Source: Gemmobacter serpentinus
Lineage (GTDB): Bacteria > Pseudomonadota > Alphaproteobacteria > Rhodobacterales > Rhodobacteraceae
DNA length: 64,000 nt
Reading direction: 5' to 3'
NCBI RefSeq assembly: GCF_008973825.1
Contig: NZ_WCHR01000010.1
Coordinates: 1-64,000, forward strand
Shown here: piece by piece, positions 57,070 through 64,000 of the stretch
Layout of the letters: the number at the start of each line of letters is the position of its first letter
Position numbering within the stretch: position 1 is the stretch's first letter
The notes under the pieces: generated by a model
What the model was told of the DNA's origin: nothing
The model's database searches: none
The model's input: only the letters and a program-made list of their open reading frames with translations
Made by a program: the position numbers and the translations under genes

Positions 57070-57651
57070 ATGACGGAATTGGCAGAGCTGGAACGCAGGA
57101 TCGTCGCGGCGCTCGGGCGGATTGATGCCGGGCTGGACCGCTGGCAGGATCTGCGCCGCCAGGCCGCCGCGGTGCCTGCTGCCGCAGAGGCCGTGCCAGA
57201 GGAAGAGGTCGGGGCCGATGCCGAGGCTTTCGATACCGGCCTTGCCGTCGATCTGGCTGCTGCCCAGGCCACCATCGCCCGTCTTGAGGGCGAGTTGGAG
57301 GCCGAGCGGCGCAGCAATACCCAGCTGACCGACCGGGTCCGCAGCCTTAAGCAGCGCGAAAGCCGCAACGAGGCCGGGCTGGAGGCGCGGATCGAACAGC
57401 TGACCAAGCAGCTTGATGTGCAGGGGCTGGAACTGCATCGCTTGCGCAAGGGCACGATCCAGCTGCGCGAGGCGCTGCGCGTGCTGCGCGAGGCCTCGGA
57501 GGCGGGCACGATCGATGCCGCCATGATCAACAAGGCCCTGCTGGCCGAGCTGGAGGCGCTGCGCGCCGCCCGGTCGTCCGAGACGGTGGAGCTGGAAGAG
57601 ATCATCGCGGAACTGACGACACTGATCGGGAAGGAGGCCGAGGATGCCTGA
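57070..57651 (+). CDS. Coiled-coil protein upstream of zapA
   Basis: A 193-residue acidic protein made almost entirely of coiled coil: MTELAELERRIVAALGRID, an Ala/Pro/Glu linker (about 35-60), and heptad-like helices to the end (ARLEGELEAERRSNTQLTDR, then ELEEIIAELTTLIGKEAED). Its stop overlaps the zapA start by 8 bp, so the two are translationally coupled. The location suggests a cell-division role beside ZapA and FtsZ, analogous to ZapB, but this is inference from context. Confidence 0.82.
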   Translation: MTELAELERRIVAALGRIDAGLDRWQDLRRQAAAVPAAAEAVPEEEVGADAEAFDTGLAVDLAAAQATIARLEGELEAERRSNTQLTDRVRSLKQRESRNEAGLEARIEQLTKQLDVQGLELHRLRKGTIQLREALRVLREASEAGTIDAAMINKALLAELEALRAARSSETVELEEIIAELTTLIGKEAEDA

Positions 57652-58015
57652 ACTGGATGTCACCATCGGCGGGCGGGTCTTTCAGGTGGCCTGCCAGCCC
57701 GGCGAGGAACATTATCTGCGCGCCGCGGCCGCCATGCTGGATGCCGAGGCGGCACCAGTGGTTGCGCAGATGGGCCGCATTCCCGAAAGCCGGATGCTCT
57801 TGATGGCGGGGCTGATGCTGGCCGACAAGACCGCAGGGCAAGAGGATGAGCTGCGCCTCTTGCGCGCCCGCATCACCGAGCTGGAGGCACAAGGCACGCC
57901 CGCGCCGCAGCGGATCGAGGTGCCGGTCATCCCGCCGCAGGTCGGCGAAACGCTGGCCGATTTGGCCGCCCGGGCCGAAGCCCTGGCCAACCGGCTGGAA
58001 GAGGATCTGGTCTGA
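57644..58015 (+). CDS. zapA: Cell division protein ZapA
   Basis: A 123-residue protein with the ZapA domain: MPELDVTIGGRVFQVACQPG, then EEHYLRAAAAMLDAEAAPVV and SRMLLMAGLMLADKTAG, followed by a C-terminal coiled coil and a divergent tail with PAPQRIEVPVIPPQ. ZapA bundles FtsZ filaments at the division site. It overlaps the coiled-coil gene by 8 bp. As in many proteobacteria a structured RNA locus follows, here probably 6S RNA. Confidence 0.92.
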   Translation: MPELDVTIGGRVFQVACQPGEEHYLRAAAAMLDAEAAPVVAQMGRIPESRMLLMAGLMLADKTAGQEDELRLLRARITELEAQGTPAPQRIEVPVIPPQVGETLADLAARAEALANRLEEDLV

Positions 58016-58030
58016 CTTGCGGCCAGACGC

Positions 58031-58180
58031 AGATGCAAAAGATCGGGATGCCTCTGTTTCCGGCCCCATCATGATGCGGTCAGGTGCCGACTTCGAAGAG
58101 AAGCAAGGCACCTGCCGGGATTAACCGCATATGAGGTTGAGGGCGCTCATGAAGCAAAGATCAGCCTGCGGCAAAAGCCG
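58031..58180 (+). ncRNA. ssrS: Probable 6S RNA
   Basis: The 252 bp after zapA hold no gene but can form a long rod. The terminal stem is CAGGTGCC (58081-58088) with GGCACCTG (58107-58114). Below it ATGCGGT (58074-58080) pairs with ACCGCAT (58124-58130), leaving a 9-base bulge, and lower GCCTC / GAGGGC pairing (near 58050 and 58139) is possible. 6S RNA is encoded next to zapA in many proteobacteria. The ends are approximate. A GCGGC-AAAA-GCCGC hairpin (58168-58181) may terminate it. Confidence 0.55.
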
Positions 58181-58267
58181 CCGCCGGTTGGTTTGAGCCC
58201 ATTGCGGTCTTTCGTCCCCCAATATGTTACTGTGTCGAGAGTCGGACACAGTGAGGAGGACGGGAAG

Positions 58268-58615
58268 ATGGGAGGAGCGGGTGCTGGTGCAGCCAGTTTT
58301 CTTTTTGCGGGGATTATGATTGTGTCGCCGCTGGCCTGTCTGATCGCCGCCTTAATATCATGGATCCTGGTCTTGCCTAAATGGACCATTGCTGCATTTG
58401 GTCTCTTTTTCACCTCTTGTGCCCTACATCTCATCATGTGGAATGTTGAACCAGAAGGCATTGTGAGCCTGATCGCGTTTTCAGGTGGTTTCGCAATCTC
58501 TGTCGTTGCGCTGGCAATGATACCTGTTGCGCTGGCCGCCAGAATTGGCGCTTTGATCTTCGCTGTGGTGGGAGGAAAGCAAGAGCGCCGTTCCCATCCG
58601 GAAACCGGCGACTGA
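58268..58615 (+). CDS. Unknown small membrane protein
   Basis: A 115-residue protein with three or four hydrophobic helices (GAASFLFAGIMIVSPLACLI, AALISWILVLP, WTIAAFGLFFTSCALHLIMW, GFAISVVALAMIPVALAA) and a charged tail QERRSHPETGD. GAGGAGG lies upstream of the ATG at 58268. The DNA is visibly richer in A/T than the surroundings, hinting at acquisition. No family recognised. Confidence 0.7.
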   Translation: MGGAGAGAASFLFAGIMIVSPLACLIAALISWILVLPKWTIAAFGLFFTSCALHLIMWNVEPEGIVSLIAFSGGFAISVVALAMIPVALAARIGALIFAVVGGKQERRSHPETGD

Positions 58616-58685
58616 CCGCTCCGTCCCGCATAGCAGACATCGACCTCATCAGAAGCCATTATATGCATCATCCCAAAACAGAAAA

Positions 58686-58705
58686 AGCCCGCCATCCGGC
58701 GGGCT
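58686..58705 (-). terminator. grxD terminator
   Basis: 8-bp stem AGCCCGCC / GGCGGGCT with loop ATCC, followed by TTTTC on the minus strand, 33 bp past the grxD stop. Confidence 0.75.
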
Positions 58706-58737
58706 ATTCTATTCCGGAGCAAGGCCTGCGCCGAAGG

Positions 58738-59097
58738 TCAGGCGTTGGCTTCGCGGATCTTGTCCGCCGCTTCCTTGTTGAAGGCGATGCCATTGCTTTC
58801 AAACAGCGTGTCCAGCTCGCCCGAGATGGTCATTTCGGTCACGATATCGCAGCCGCCGACAAACTCGCCCTTCACATAAAGCTGCGGGATGGTTGGCCAG
58901 TCGGAGAAATCCTTGATGCCCTGACGGATCTCGGCATCGGCCAGCACGTTCACATCGGCATATTCCACGCCCATGTAATTGAGAATGCCAGCCACGCGGG
59001 ACGAGAACCCGCATTGCGGCATCATCTTGGTGCCCTTCATGAAAAGCACCACGTCATTGGTGGTGACGGTTTCGCGGATCATATCCTGCGCGCTCAT
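58738..59097 (-). CDS. grxD: Monothiol glutaredoxin Grx4
   Basis: A 119-residue monothiol glutaredoxin with the CGFS active site ([18 protein letters not shown]) and the glutathione-binding [19 protein letters not shown]. It dimerises around a [2Fe-2S] cluster and hands clusters on, and forms complexes with BolA proteins. bolA lies upstream on the same strand, with a short open frame between that overlaps the grxD ATG by 4 bases. Start chosen at ATG 59097; the open frame reaching further upstream has no homology. Confidence 0.95.
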   Translation of the reverse strand: MSAQDMIRETVTTNDVVLFMKGTKMMPQCGFSSRVAGILNYMGVEYADVNVLADAEIRQGIKDFSDWPTIPQLYVKGEFVGGCDIVTEMTISGELDTLFESNGIAFNKEAADKIREANA

Positions 59098-59222
59098 GTC
59101 CGTTTTTCCCTTTCGGCTCTCCAGCGGGCGATCCGGCGCTGCCGCGTCCAGCCCCCGCTGCCATATTTGATGAAAAGCACCAATTCCCGGCAAATGTCCA
59201 GCACCAGCAAGGCGCGGATCAT
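59094..59222 (-). CDS. Short open frame between bolA and grxD
   Basis: A frame open from just after the bolA stop to a TGA that overlaps the grxD ATG (ATGA). From ATG 59222 it encodes 42 residues, [20 protein letters not shown] and a basic [16 protein letters not shown] tail. If a CTG at 59285 preceded by GGAG were used it would be 63 residues and add [18 protein letters not shown]. The hydrophobic helix plus basic tail and the coupling to grxD suggest a real gene, but the start is uncertain. Confidence 0.45.
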   Translation of the reverse strand: MIRALLVLDICRELVLFIKYGSGGWTRQRRIARWRAEREKRT

Positions 59223-59288
59223 GGCGTCGATGGCCCGCAGAAGGGTCAGAAAGCTGCGCCAGATCAGGTCTGCCGGATCGCTCAGCGG

Positions 59289-59531
59289 TTACTCCGGCGC
59301 CTTGGTGGTCAGGGCCAGCGCGTGCAATTCGCCATGCGCCCCGTCCATCTTGCCCTTCAGGCTGGCATAGACCGCGCGCTGCTGCTGAACGCGGTTCATG
59401 CCCTTGAAACTGGCGTCGATGACCTCGGCCGCCCAATGGTTGCCGTCCCCGGCAAGGTCGGTAATGGTGATCTGCGCCTGCGGGAATGTTTCCCGGATCA
59501 GGGCCTCGATATCCTTGCCTTCCATCGGCAT
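59289..59531 (-). CDS. bolA: BolA-family protein
   Basis: An 80-residue BolA/IbaG-type protein: [37 protein letters not shown] with the cluster-ligand region, and [21 protein letters not shown] with the conserved histidine that binds the Fe-S cluster shared with Grx4. The pairing with grxD directly downstream supports a role in iron-sulfur trafficking or iron sensing. GGAGG lies seven bases before the ATG at 59531. Confidence 0.94.
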   Translation of the reverse strand: MPMEGKDIEALIRETFPQAQITITDLAGDGNHWAAEVIDASFKGMNRVQQQRAVYASLKGKMDGAHGELHALALTTKAPE

Positions 59532-59613
59532 GTGATGGCCTCCTCGTGCTTTGTCTTCAATCTAGGCTGCCTGAATGCGCCCCGCAAGGCGGTGCGATCA
59601 ATCCGGGTCGGCC

Positions 59614-60105
59614 CTAGACCGGGCCTGCCTGCATCGCGCGCCATTCGCGGGCCAGCAGCGCGAAGAAGACGCAATCGACCCATTGCCCGTCCTCGCGCTG
59701 CCAGCATTCACGCCAGCAGCCTTCGCGCACAAAGCCTGCCGCCTGAAAGAAGCGTAGGGCGCGCGCATTGTCGGCGGTGCAATCGAGGCCAAGGCGATGG
59801 CCGCCCCGGTGATCGAAAACCTCGATCAGCAGGGCCGCCAGAAACGGACGGCCAAAGCCAAGGCGACCAGACGCGCGGGGGAGAGTGGCAAATTCCCGCA
59901 ACCCCCAGGCGCGCGGCAACCATTCGGCCAGCAGGGCGAACCCCGCCGGGCCATCATCATGATCCTGCCAAAGCAGCAGATTGCCTTCCGCAATCGCGGC
60001 TTCGATCTGGCCATCAATGGGCGGATCGAGAAAGGGTCGGTTGGCCTCGCCCGTCCAGAGATCACGGATGAAAGCCGCATCTTCGGGCCGGGCGGGGCGG
60101 ATCAT
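59614..60105 (-). CDS. GNAT-family N-acetyltransferase
   Basis: A 163-residue GNAT enzyme. It begins [18 protein letters not shown], has the acetyl-CoA-binding stretch degenerate as [20 protein letters not shown], and the hallmark [19 protein letters not shown] near the end. It would transfer an acyl group to an amine; the pattern is like the ribosomal-protein or polyamine group, but the substrate is unknown. Its ATG overlaps the purL stop by 4 bases, so it is co-transcribed with purine synthesis. Confidence 0.85.
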   Translation of the reverse strand: MIRPARPEDAAFIRDLWTGEANRPFLDPPIDGQIEAAIAEGNLLLWQDHDDGPAGFALLAEWLPRAWGLREFATLPRASGRLGFGRPFLAALLIEVFDHRGGHRLGLDCTADNARALRFFQAAGFVREGCWRECWQREDGQWVDCVFFALLAREWRAMQAGPV

Positions 60106-62264
60106 CCCTCGATAGCGGCGGCAAAGGCACCGCGATAGAGCGCGGACAGACCAGCCAGTTCGGCGCTGTCTGCGCCGAAGCTGACATTGTTGCCGCCGAA
60201 CCGACCCACACGCAGCACCGGCACGCCGGTGGTCAGGGCCGCGGCCTCGATGGCCTCGGCACCCGCTGCAGAAACGGCCAGCAGATAGCGCGCCTGGTCT
60301 TCGCCAAACAGCGTCGGGATATCGTCCGCATCCAGGCTGACGCCCAGACCCGCGCCTTCGGCCATTTCGAAGGCTGCAAGCGCCAGACCGCCATCGCCCA
60401 GATCGGTCGCCGCGCGCACCGATTTGCGGATGCTGCGCAGGAAATCGCCGTGGCGTTTCTCGGCCGCCAGATCGACGGAGGGCGCATCGCCCGTCTCGAT
60501 CCCGAAGGCCTCGGCCAGAAGGGCGGATTGCCCCAGATGCCCGAAGGTCTCGCCGATCAACAGGGCGATATCACCGGCAACCGGCTGGCCCGCGATCAGA
60601 TCGTCGATGTTTTCCAGAAGACCCACGGCGCCAATGGTCGGCGTGGGCAGAATGGCAGAGCCATCGGTCTCGTTGTAAAGCGAGACATTCCCCGACACGA
60701 TGGGCATTTCCAGTGCCGCCACCGCCGCACCGATGCCTTTGATGGCCCCGACGAACTGGCCCATGATTTCGGGCTTTTCGGGATTGCCGAAATTCAGGTT
60801 GTCGGTGGTGGCCAGCGGCAGCGCGCCGACAGCCGTCAGGTTGCGATAGGCCTCTGCCACCGCCTGTTTGCCACCCTCGAACGGGTTGGCCTTCACATAG
60901 CGCGGCGTCACGTCCGAGGTGAAGGCAAGCGCCTTGCTGGTGCCATGCACGCGCACCACACCGGCGGCAAGGCCGGGGCGCATCAGCGTGTCAGCGCCGA
61001 CCTGGCTGTCATATTGCTCCCAGACCCAGGCTTTATGCGCATGGGTCGGGCTGCCGATCAGGGCGCGCAGCGCGTCGATGGCACCAATGGCGGGCACATC
61101 GCCCAAGGGTCCAGCGGCGGGCGTCTCGACCCAGGGGCGATCATATTCCGGTGCCGAAGACGACAGTTTCGACAGCGGCAGATCAGCTTTCACCTCGCCA
61201 CCCAGCAGGATCAGGAAACGATCCTCGGGGATGGTTTCGCCGACAATGGCGAAATCGAGGTCCCATTTTTCAAAGATCGCGCGCGCCTCTGCCTCTTTCT
61301 CGGGCTTCAACACCATGAGCATCCGCTCCTGGCTTTCCGACAGCATCATCTCATAGGCGGTCATCGCCGCTTCGCGCTGCGGCACCGCATCCAGGTTCAG
61401 ACGGATGCCGAGGCCGCCTTTGTCGCCCATCTCCACCGCCGAACAGGTCAGGCCCGCAGCCCCCATATCCTGGATGGAGATGACCGCACCGGAGCCCATC
61501 AGTTCAAGCGAGGCTTCCAGCAGGCGCTTTTCGGTGAAGGGGTCGCCAACCTGCACGGTCGGGCGCTTTTCCTCGATCGTGTCGTCGAACTCGGCCGAGG
61601 CCATGGTCGCGCCGCCGACGCCATCGCGGCCGGTCTTGGCCCCAAGATAGACAACCGGCATCCCGACGCCCGAAGCCACCGAATAGAAGATCTTGTCGCT
61701 ATCCGCGATGCCCGCCGCAAAGGCGTTCACAAGGCAGTTGCCGTTATAGCTGCGATGGAAGCGGACCTCGCCGCCGACTGTGGGCACGCCAAAGGCATTG
61801 CCATAAGCCCCGATGCCTTCGACCACGCCCTTGACCAAGTGCGCGGTCTTGGGATGCGAGGGCAGGCCGAAACTCAGCGCGTTCATCGCGGCGATCGGGC
61901 GCGCGCCCATGGTGAACACATCGCGCAGGATGCCGCCGACGCCGGTCGCGGCACCCTGATGCGGCTCGATGTAAGAGGGGTGGTTATGGCTTTCCATCTT
62001 GAAGATGACGGCTTGTCCGTCGCCGATATCGACGACGCCCGCATTCTCGCCCGGGCCGCAGATCACTTGCGGGCCGGTGGTCGGCAGGGTGCGCAGCCAT
62101 TTCTTCGAGGATTTATACGAGCAATGCTCGTTCCACATCGCCGAGAAGATGCCCAGTTCGGTGAAGGTGGGCTCGCGCCCGATGATGTCCAGGATGCGCT
62201 GGTATTCATCGGGTTTCAGGCCATGCGAAGCGATCAGCTCGGGGGTGATTGCGGGTTCAGTCAT
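60102..62264 (-). CDS. purL: Phosphoribosylformylglycinamidine synthase subunit PurL
   Basis: A 720-residue small-type PurL. It has [55 protein letters not shown], the ATP-binding [14 protein letters not shown], and the C-terminal [13 protein letters not shown]. It makes formylglycinamidine ribonucleotide together with PurS and PurQ, which are not in the window. The start at 62264 is preferred to 62270 because GAGG is then correctly spaced. The 604 bp upstream contains its promoter region and the sRNA-like locus. Confidence 0.96.
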   Translation of the reverse strand: MTEPAITPELIASHGLKPDEYQRILDIIGREPTFTELGIFSAMWNEHCSYKSSKKWLRTLPTTGPQVICGPGENAGVVDIGDGQAVIFKMESHNHPSYIEPHQGAATGVGGILRDVFTMGARPIAAMNALSFGLPSHPKTAHLVKGVVEGIGAYGNAFGVPTVGGEVRFHRSYNGNCLVNAFAAGIADSDKIFYSVASGVGMPVVYLGAKTGRDGVGGATMASAEFDDTIEEKRPTVQVGDPFTEKRLLEASLELMGSGAVISIQDMGAAGLTCSAVEMGDKGGLGIRLNLDAVPQREAAMTAYEMMLSESQERMLMVLKPEKEAEARAIFEKWDLDFAIVGETIPEDRFLILLGGEVKADLPLSKLSSSAPEYDRPWVETPAAGPLGDVPAIGAIDALRALIGSPTHAHKAWVWEQYDSQVGADTLMRPGLAAGVVRVHGTSKALAFTSDVTPRYVKANPFEGGKQAVAEAYRNLTAVGALPLATTDNLNFGNPEKPEIMGQFVGAIKGIGAAVAALEMPIVSGNVSLYNETDGSAILPTPTIGAVGLLENIDDLIAGQPVAGDIALLIGETFGHLGQSALLAEAFGIETGDAPSVDLAAEKRHGDFLRSIRKSVRAATDLGDGGLALAAFEMAEGAGLGVSLDADDIPTLFGEDQARYLLAVSAAGAEAIEAAALTTGVPVLRVGRFGGNNVSFGADSAELAGLSALYRGAFAAAIEG

Positions 62265-62486
62265 GGCCATGCCTCATCCGTTGATGCCTTGCGCGCCCGT
62301 TTAGGCCAAAGCCCCGCAAAGGGAAAGGCCGATGCCGCGTGGCGGCGCAAGATTTCCTGAGGTTGCCTGATGCGCGGATATGGGGCGATTCCCGTCACGA
62401 CGCTTTCGGCAGCGCCCCGCAGTCGGGCAGGCGCGGCCTTTCGCTGCCGCATCGATGGGCAGGAAAAGAAAATGCCCCCCGAAACC

Positions 62487-62514
62487 AAAAAAAAGGCCGA
62501 GCAGAAGCTCGGCC
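62487..62514 (-). terminator. Strong rho-independent terminator upstream of purL
   Basis: 8-bp stem GGCCGAGC / GCTCGGCC with a four-base loop, followed on the minus strand by eight T (62487-62494). It ends a minus-strand transcript from the right, before the purL promoter. Confidence 0.85.
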
Positions 62515-62692
62515 CAAGTCCAACAGGGAGGTATGAAGTCGGCAAGAGAGAAACTCGATCACCGCCTTCGAGGTGGGATTTAGGCTTGCGCGCGGCTTGG
62601 CGCAAGCCTCAACATGCTGCAAGCGCAGCATGGCCGTCATGCGCTGTGTGCATGGCTGTGCGCGCCGTTTTGGCAAGATGCTGAAAATACAT
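62487..62692 (-). ncRNA. Candidate small RNA between lysR and purL
   Basis: The 604 bp between lysR and purL (62265-62868) contain no normal gene. The minus strand shows an AT-rich promoter-like patch near 62675-62705, a 9-bp hairpin AGGCTTGCG / CGCAAGCCT (62582-62609), further short inverted repeats, and the strong terminator at 62487. The lysR terminator lies upstream, so this would be an independent transcript of about 190 bases. It contains a 27-residue frame (MYFQHLAKTARTAMHTAHDG and 7 more, 62609-62692) that may or may not be translated. Confidence 0.45.
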
Positions 62693-62797
62693 GCTATTTG
62701 TGAAGTGAAGGGGCAGGGCGGCCTTGTCGGCCCGACGCCGAAGGGCGGGCGTCTGCGACCAATGTCTAAGACGTGCTTCACCGGGTCTGACAGCAAA

Positions 62798-62824
62798 ACG
62801 CCGCCCTGCTGATGCGGGCGGCGT
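62798..62824 (-). terminator. lysR terminator
   Basis: 9-bp stem ACGCCGCCC / GGGCGGCGT with a 9-base loop and TTT after it on the minus strand, 45 bp past the lysR stop. Confidence 0.7.
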
Positions 62825-62868
62825 CGATGGGTGGGGCAAGGCCGGCCCGGCAAGGCAAGCCGGACGTC

Positions 62869-63762
62869 TCAGGCGGGGTTCTGCTTGCGGAACTGGAAAA
62901 TCTCTTCGGTCACGAAATCGCGGAATGCCGAGACGCGCTTGGAATGGCGCAGCTCTTCAGGATAGGCGAGGAAAACCGGCACCTCGGTCGACTCGATCTC
63001 GGGCAACACGCGCACCAGATGCGGCACGTCTTCGGTAACATAATCCGGCAGCACACCGATGCCGACATGGTTCAAGACACCCTGCAGCACCCCGAAATAG
63101 TTGTTCACCGTCAGGGTGGAAGGGATGTCATGGCTCATCAGTTGCGCGACCAGTAGCGCGCCGGCCGCGACCTGCGGGGTTCCGGCGTGCTGGCAGATCA
63201 GCCGGTGCTGGCTGAAATCCTCCATCGTGACGGGGGTGCCATGCTCGGCCAGATATTCGGGCGAGGCGAACATCCGCATCCGGATATTCATCAGGCGGCG
63301 GCGGATCAGATCGGCCTGCGAGGGTTCCTTCATGCGGATCGCCACATCGGCCTCGCGCATCGGCAGATCCAGCACCCGCTCTTCCAGCATGAGGTCAATC
63401 TTCAGGGCCGGATATTTGCGATAGAGCTTGGCCAGACGCGGCGTGAGCCACAGTGTGCCAAAGCCCGTGGTCGTGGTCACGCGCAACTCGCCAAAGACCT
63501 CATCCTCGCTGTCGCGGATGCGGGCGGCGGTCGCGTCCAGCCGTTTTGCCATGGATGTGGTGGCGTCAAACAGCAATTCTCCCTGTTCGGTGAGAATCAG
63601 TCCGCGTGCGTGGCGGTGGAACAGTGTGACATTGAGGCTTTCCTCAAGCGCGCGGATCTGTCGCGAAACCGCCGATTGGCTGAGATGCAGCGTATCACCC
63701 GCATGGGTAAGACTGCCCGCATCCGCCACCGCGTGAAATATTCTGAGCTTGTCCCAATCCAT
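62869..63762 (-). CDS. LysR-family regulator divergent from the indolepyruvate oxidoreductase gene
   Basis: A 297-residue LysR-type protein: MDWDKLRIFHAVADAGSLTH, with the recognition part LSQSAVSRQIRALEESLNVTLF, then an effector-binding domain (LRVTTTTGFGTLWLTPRLAK onwards). The ATG at 63762 gives the standard LysR opening; an ATG at 63798 adds 12 residues. It faces away from the oxidoreductase gene with 160 bp between, containing a perfect inverted repeat, so it probably regulates that gene. Confidence 0.9.
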   Translation of the reverse strand: MDWDKLRIFHAVADAGSLTHAGDTLHLSQSAVSRQIRALEESLNVTLFHRHARGLILTEQGELLFDATTSMAKRLDATAARIRDSEDEVFGELRVTTTTGFGTLWLTPRLAKLYRKYPALKIDLMLEERVLDLPMREADVAIRMKEPSQADLIRRRLMNIRMRMFASPEYLAEHGTPVTMEDFSQHRLICQHAGTPQVAAGALLVAQLMSHDIPSTLTVNNYFGVLQGVLNHVGIGVLPDYVTEDVPHLVRVLPEIESTEVPVFLAYPEELRHSKRVSAFRDFVTEEIFQFRKQNPA

Positions 63763-63862
63763 CACGAAACTCTGCGCCTGTTTTTGTATCGCTAACATTT
63801 CTGGGCTTAAATAGTCACATATTTATGCGGGTAAATGGCTATTGTCGCATTTTTCCCTCTTT

Positions 63863-63885
63863 GTAGGTCAGCATTTTTGACCTAC
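63863..63885. promoter_or_regulatory. Operator-like inverted repeat in the lysR divergent region
   Basis: Perfect GTAGGTCA-N7-TGACCTAC, 37 bp before the oxidoreductase ATG. The size and spacing suit a LysR dimer half-complex. Confidence 0.5.
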
Positions 63886-63922
63886 CATCCTGTCATGTTC
63901 GTTTTGCAATGGGAGGTGCACA

Positions 63923-64000
63923 ATGGGCAGGCAAGATGTGATCCGTGAAGGCGTGTCGCTTTCGGATCGTTATGACCTGACAAAATCGCCGGTTCTGTTG
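63923..64000 (+). CDS. Indolepyruvate ferredoxin oxidoreductase, N-terminal fragment
   Basis: The last 78 bases encode 26 residues beginning MGRQDVIREGVSLSDRYDLT and continuing KSPVLL. The VSLSDRYDLTKSPVLL opening matches, from memory, large fused indolepyruvate:ferredoxin oxidoreductases of alphaproteobacteria, which decarboxylate aryl pyruvates to aryl-acyl-CoA. GGGAGG lies seven bases before the ATG. The rest is beyond the window, so domain content and integrity cannot be checked. Confidence 0.65.
   Translation, partial: MGRQDVIREGVSLSDRYDLTKSPVLL

Noticed and set aside
60450-62360. A 636-codon open frame opposite purL
   Set aside because: Same reasoning: composition-driven antisense frame, no ribosome site and no domain.
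63784-63797. CGCTAACA near the start of the terminal LysR gene as another LacI-type operator
   Set aside because: Only one half-site matches; the other half (TTGTAT) does not. Probably chance.
1-64000. Prophage, CRISPR, toxin-antitoxin or defence island
   Set aside because: Apart from the IS end, all regions are explained by metabolic, repair, transport or regulatory genes. No repeat-spacer arrays, integrase or tRNA-flanked island was seen.

Overview
The window is GC-rich chromosomal DNA from an alphaproteobacterium, most likely Rhodobacteraceae (Paracoccus/Rhodobacter relatives). The evidence is strong G/C third-position bias, a GTTC-N7-GTTC LexA box in front of uvrA, the adjacent monothiol glutaredoxin and BolA genes, a zapA locus with a 6S-RNA-like transcript downstream, TrmFO and GluQ side by side, and several gene families typical of that group. 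Almost all of it is core metabolism and housekeeping. The only mobile DNA is an IS903-type end at the left edge. I see no prophage, CRISPR array, tRNA or rRNA.

Layout: 1-137 IS end; 374-1204 SH3 lipoprotein and a Fur/Mur regulator; 1447-5189 methionine synthase encoded by two overlapping genes; 5291-9688 RND efflux pump; 9810-12346 gluQ, trmFO and a small conserved gene; 12486-15248 gyrA; 15404-17933 ornithine cyclodeaminase and arginase with a divergent Lrp regulator; 18188-20666 ccmF-ccmH; 20731-21504 a PaaG-like isomerase; 21582-24601 the acetolactate synthase operon with an unrelated gene between its two subunits and a leader-peptide attenuator in front; 24834-25585 a beta-class GST whose 3' end is followed by 30-bp tandem repeats; 25710-27516 bactofilin and an M23 peptidase; 27914-29214 DUF455 and bcp; 29346-38753 an AsmA-like protein, queA, two MFS transporters, DUF924 and lpdA; 38890-41748 uvrA; 41825-47664 valine catabolism (mmsB, 3-hydroxyisobutyryl-CoA hydrolase, acyl-CoA dehydrogenase, mmsA) with a divergent LysR; 47715-48741 CBS protein and coaD; 48918-50564 an RTX protein; 50637-53275 a small DUF1127-like gene and two GAPDH genes with LacI-type operators; 53478-56800 DUF808, a small membrane protein and tkt; 57070-58180 a coiled-coil gene, zapA and a probable 6S RNA; 58738-59531 grxD and bolA; 59614-62264 a GNAT gene and purL; 62265-62868 a probable small RNA; 62869 to the end LysR and the start of an indolepyruvate oxidoreductase gene.

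Central carbon flow (two GAPDHs, transketolase, dihydrolipoyl dehydrogenase), branched-chain amino acid synthesis and valine breakdown are all present. The regulatory DNA is the most informative part: an ilv attenuator with an I/L/V-rich 15-residue peptide, shared LacI-type operators around the GAPDH genes, a TTTTGCAA motif shared by two valine-degradation promoters, and palindromic operator candidates in front of metH and the terminal oxidoreductase gene. I found no clearly new multi-gene system. The best leads are the ilv leader together with the foreign-looking gene inside that operon, the contrasting cofactor pockets of the GAPDH pair, and the structured intergenic repeats.
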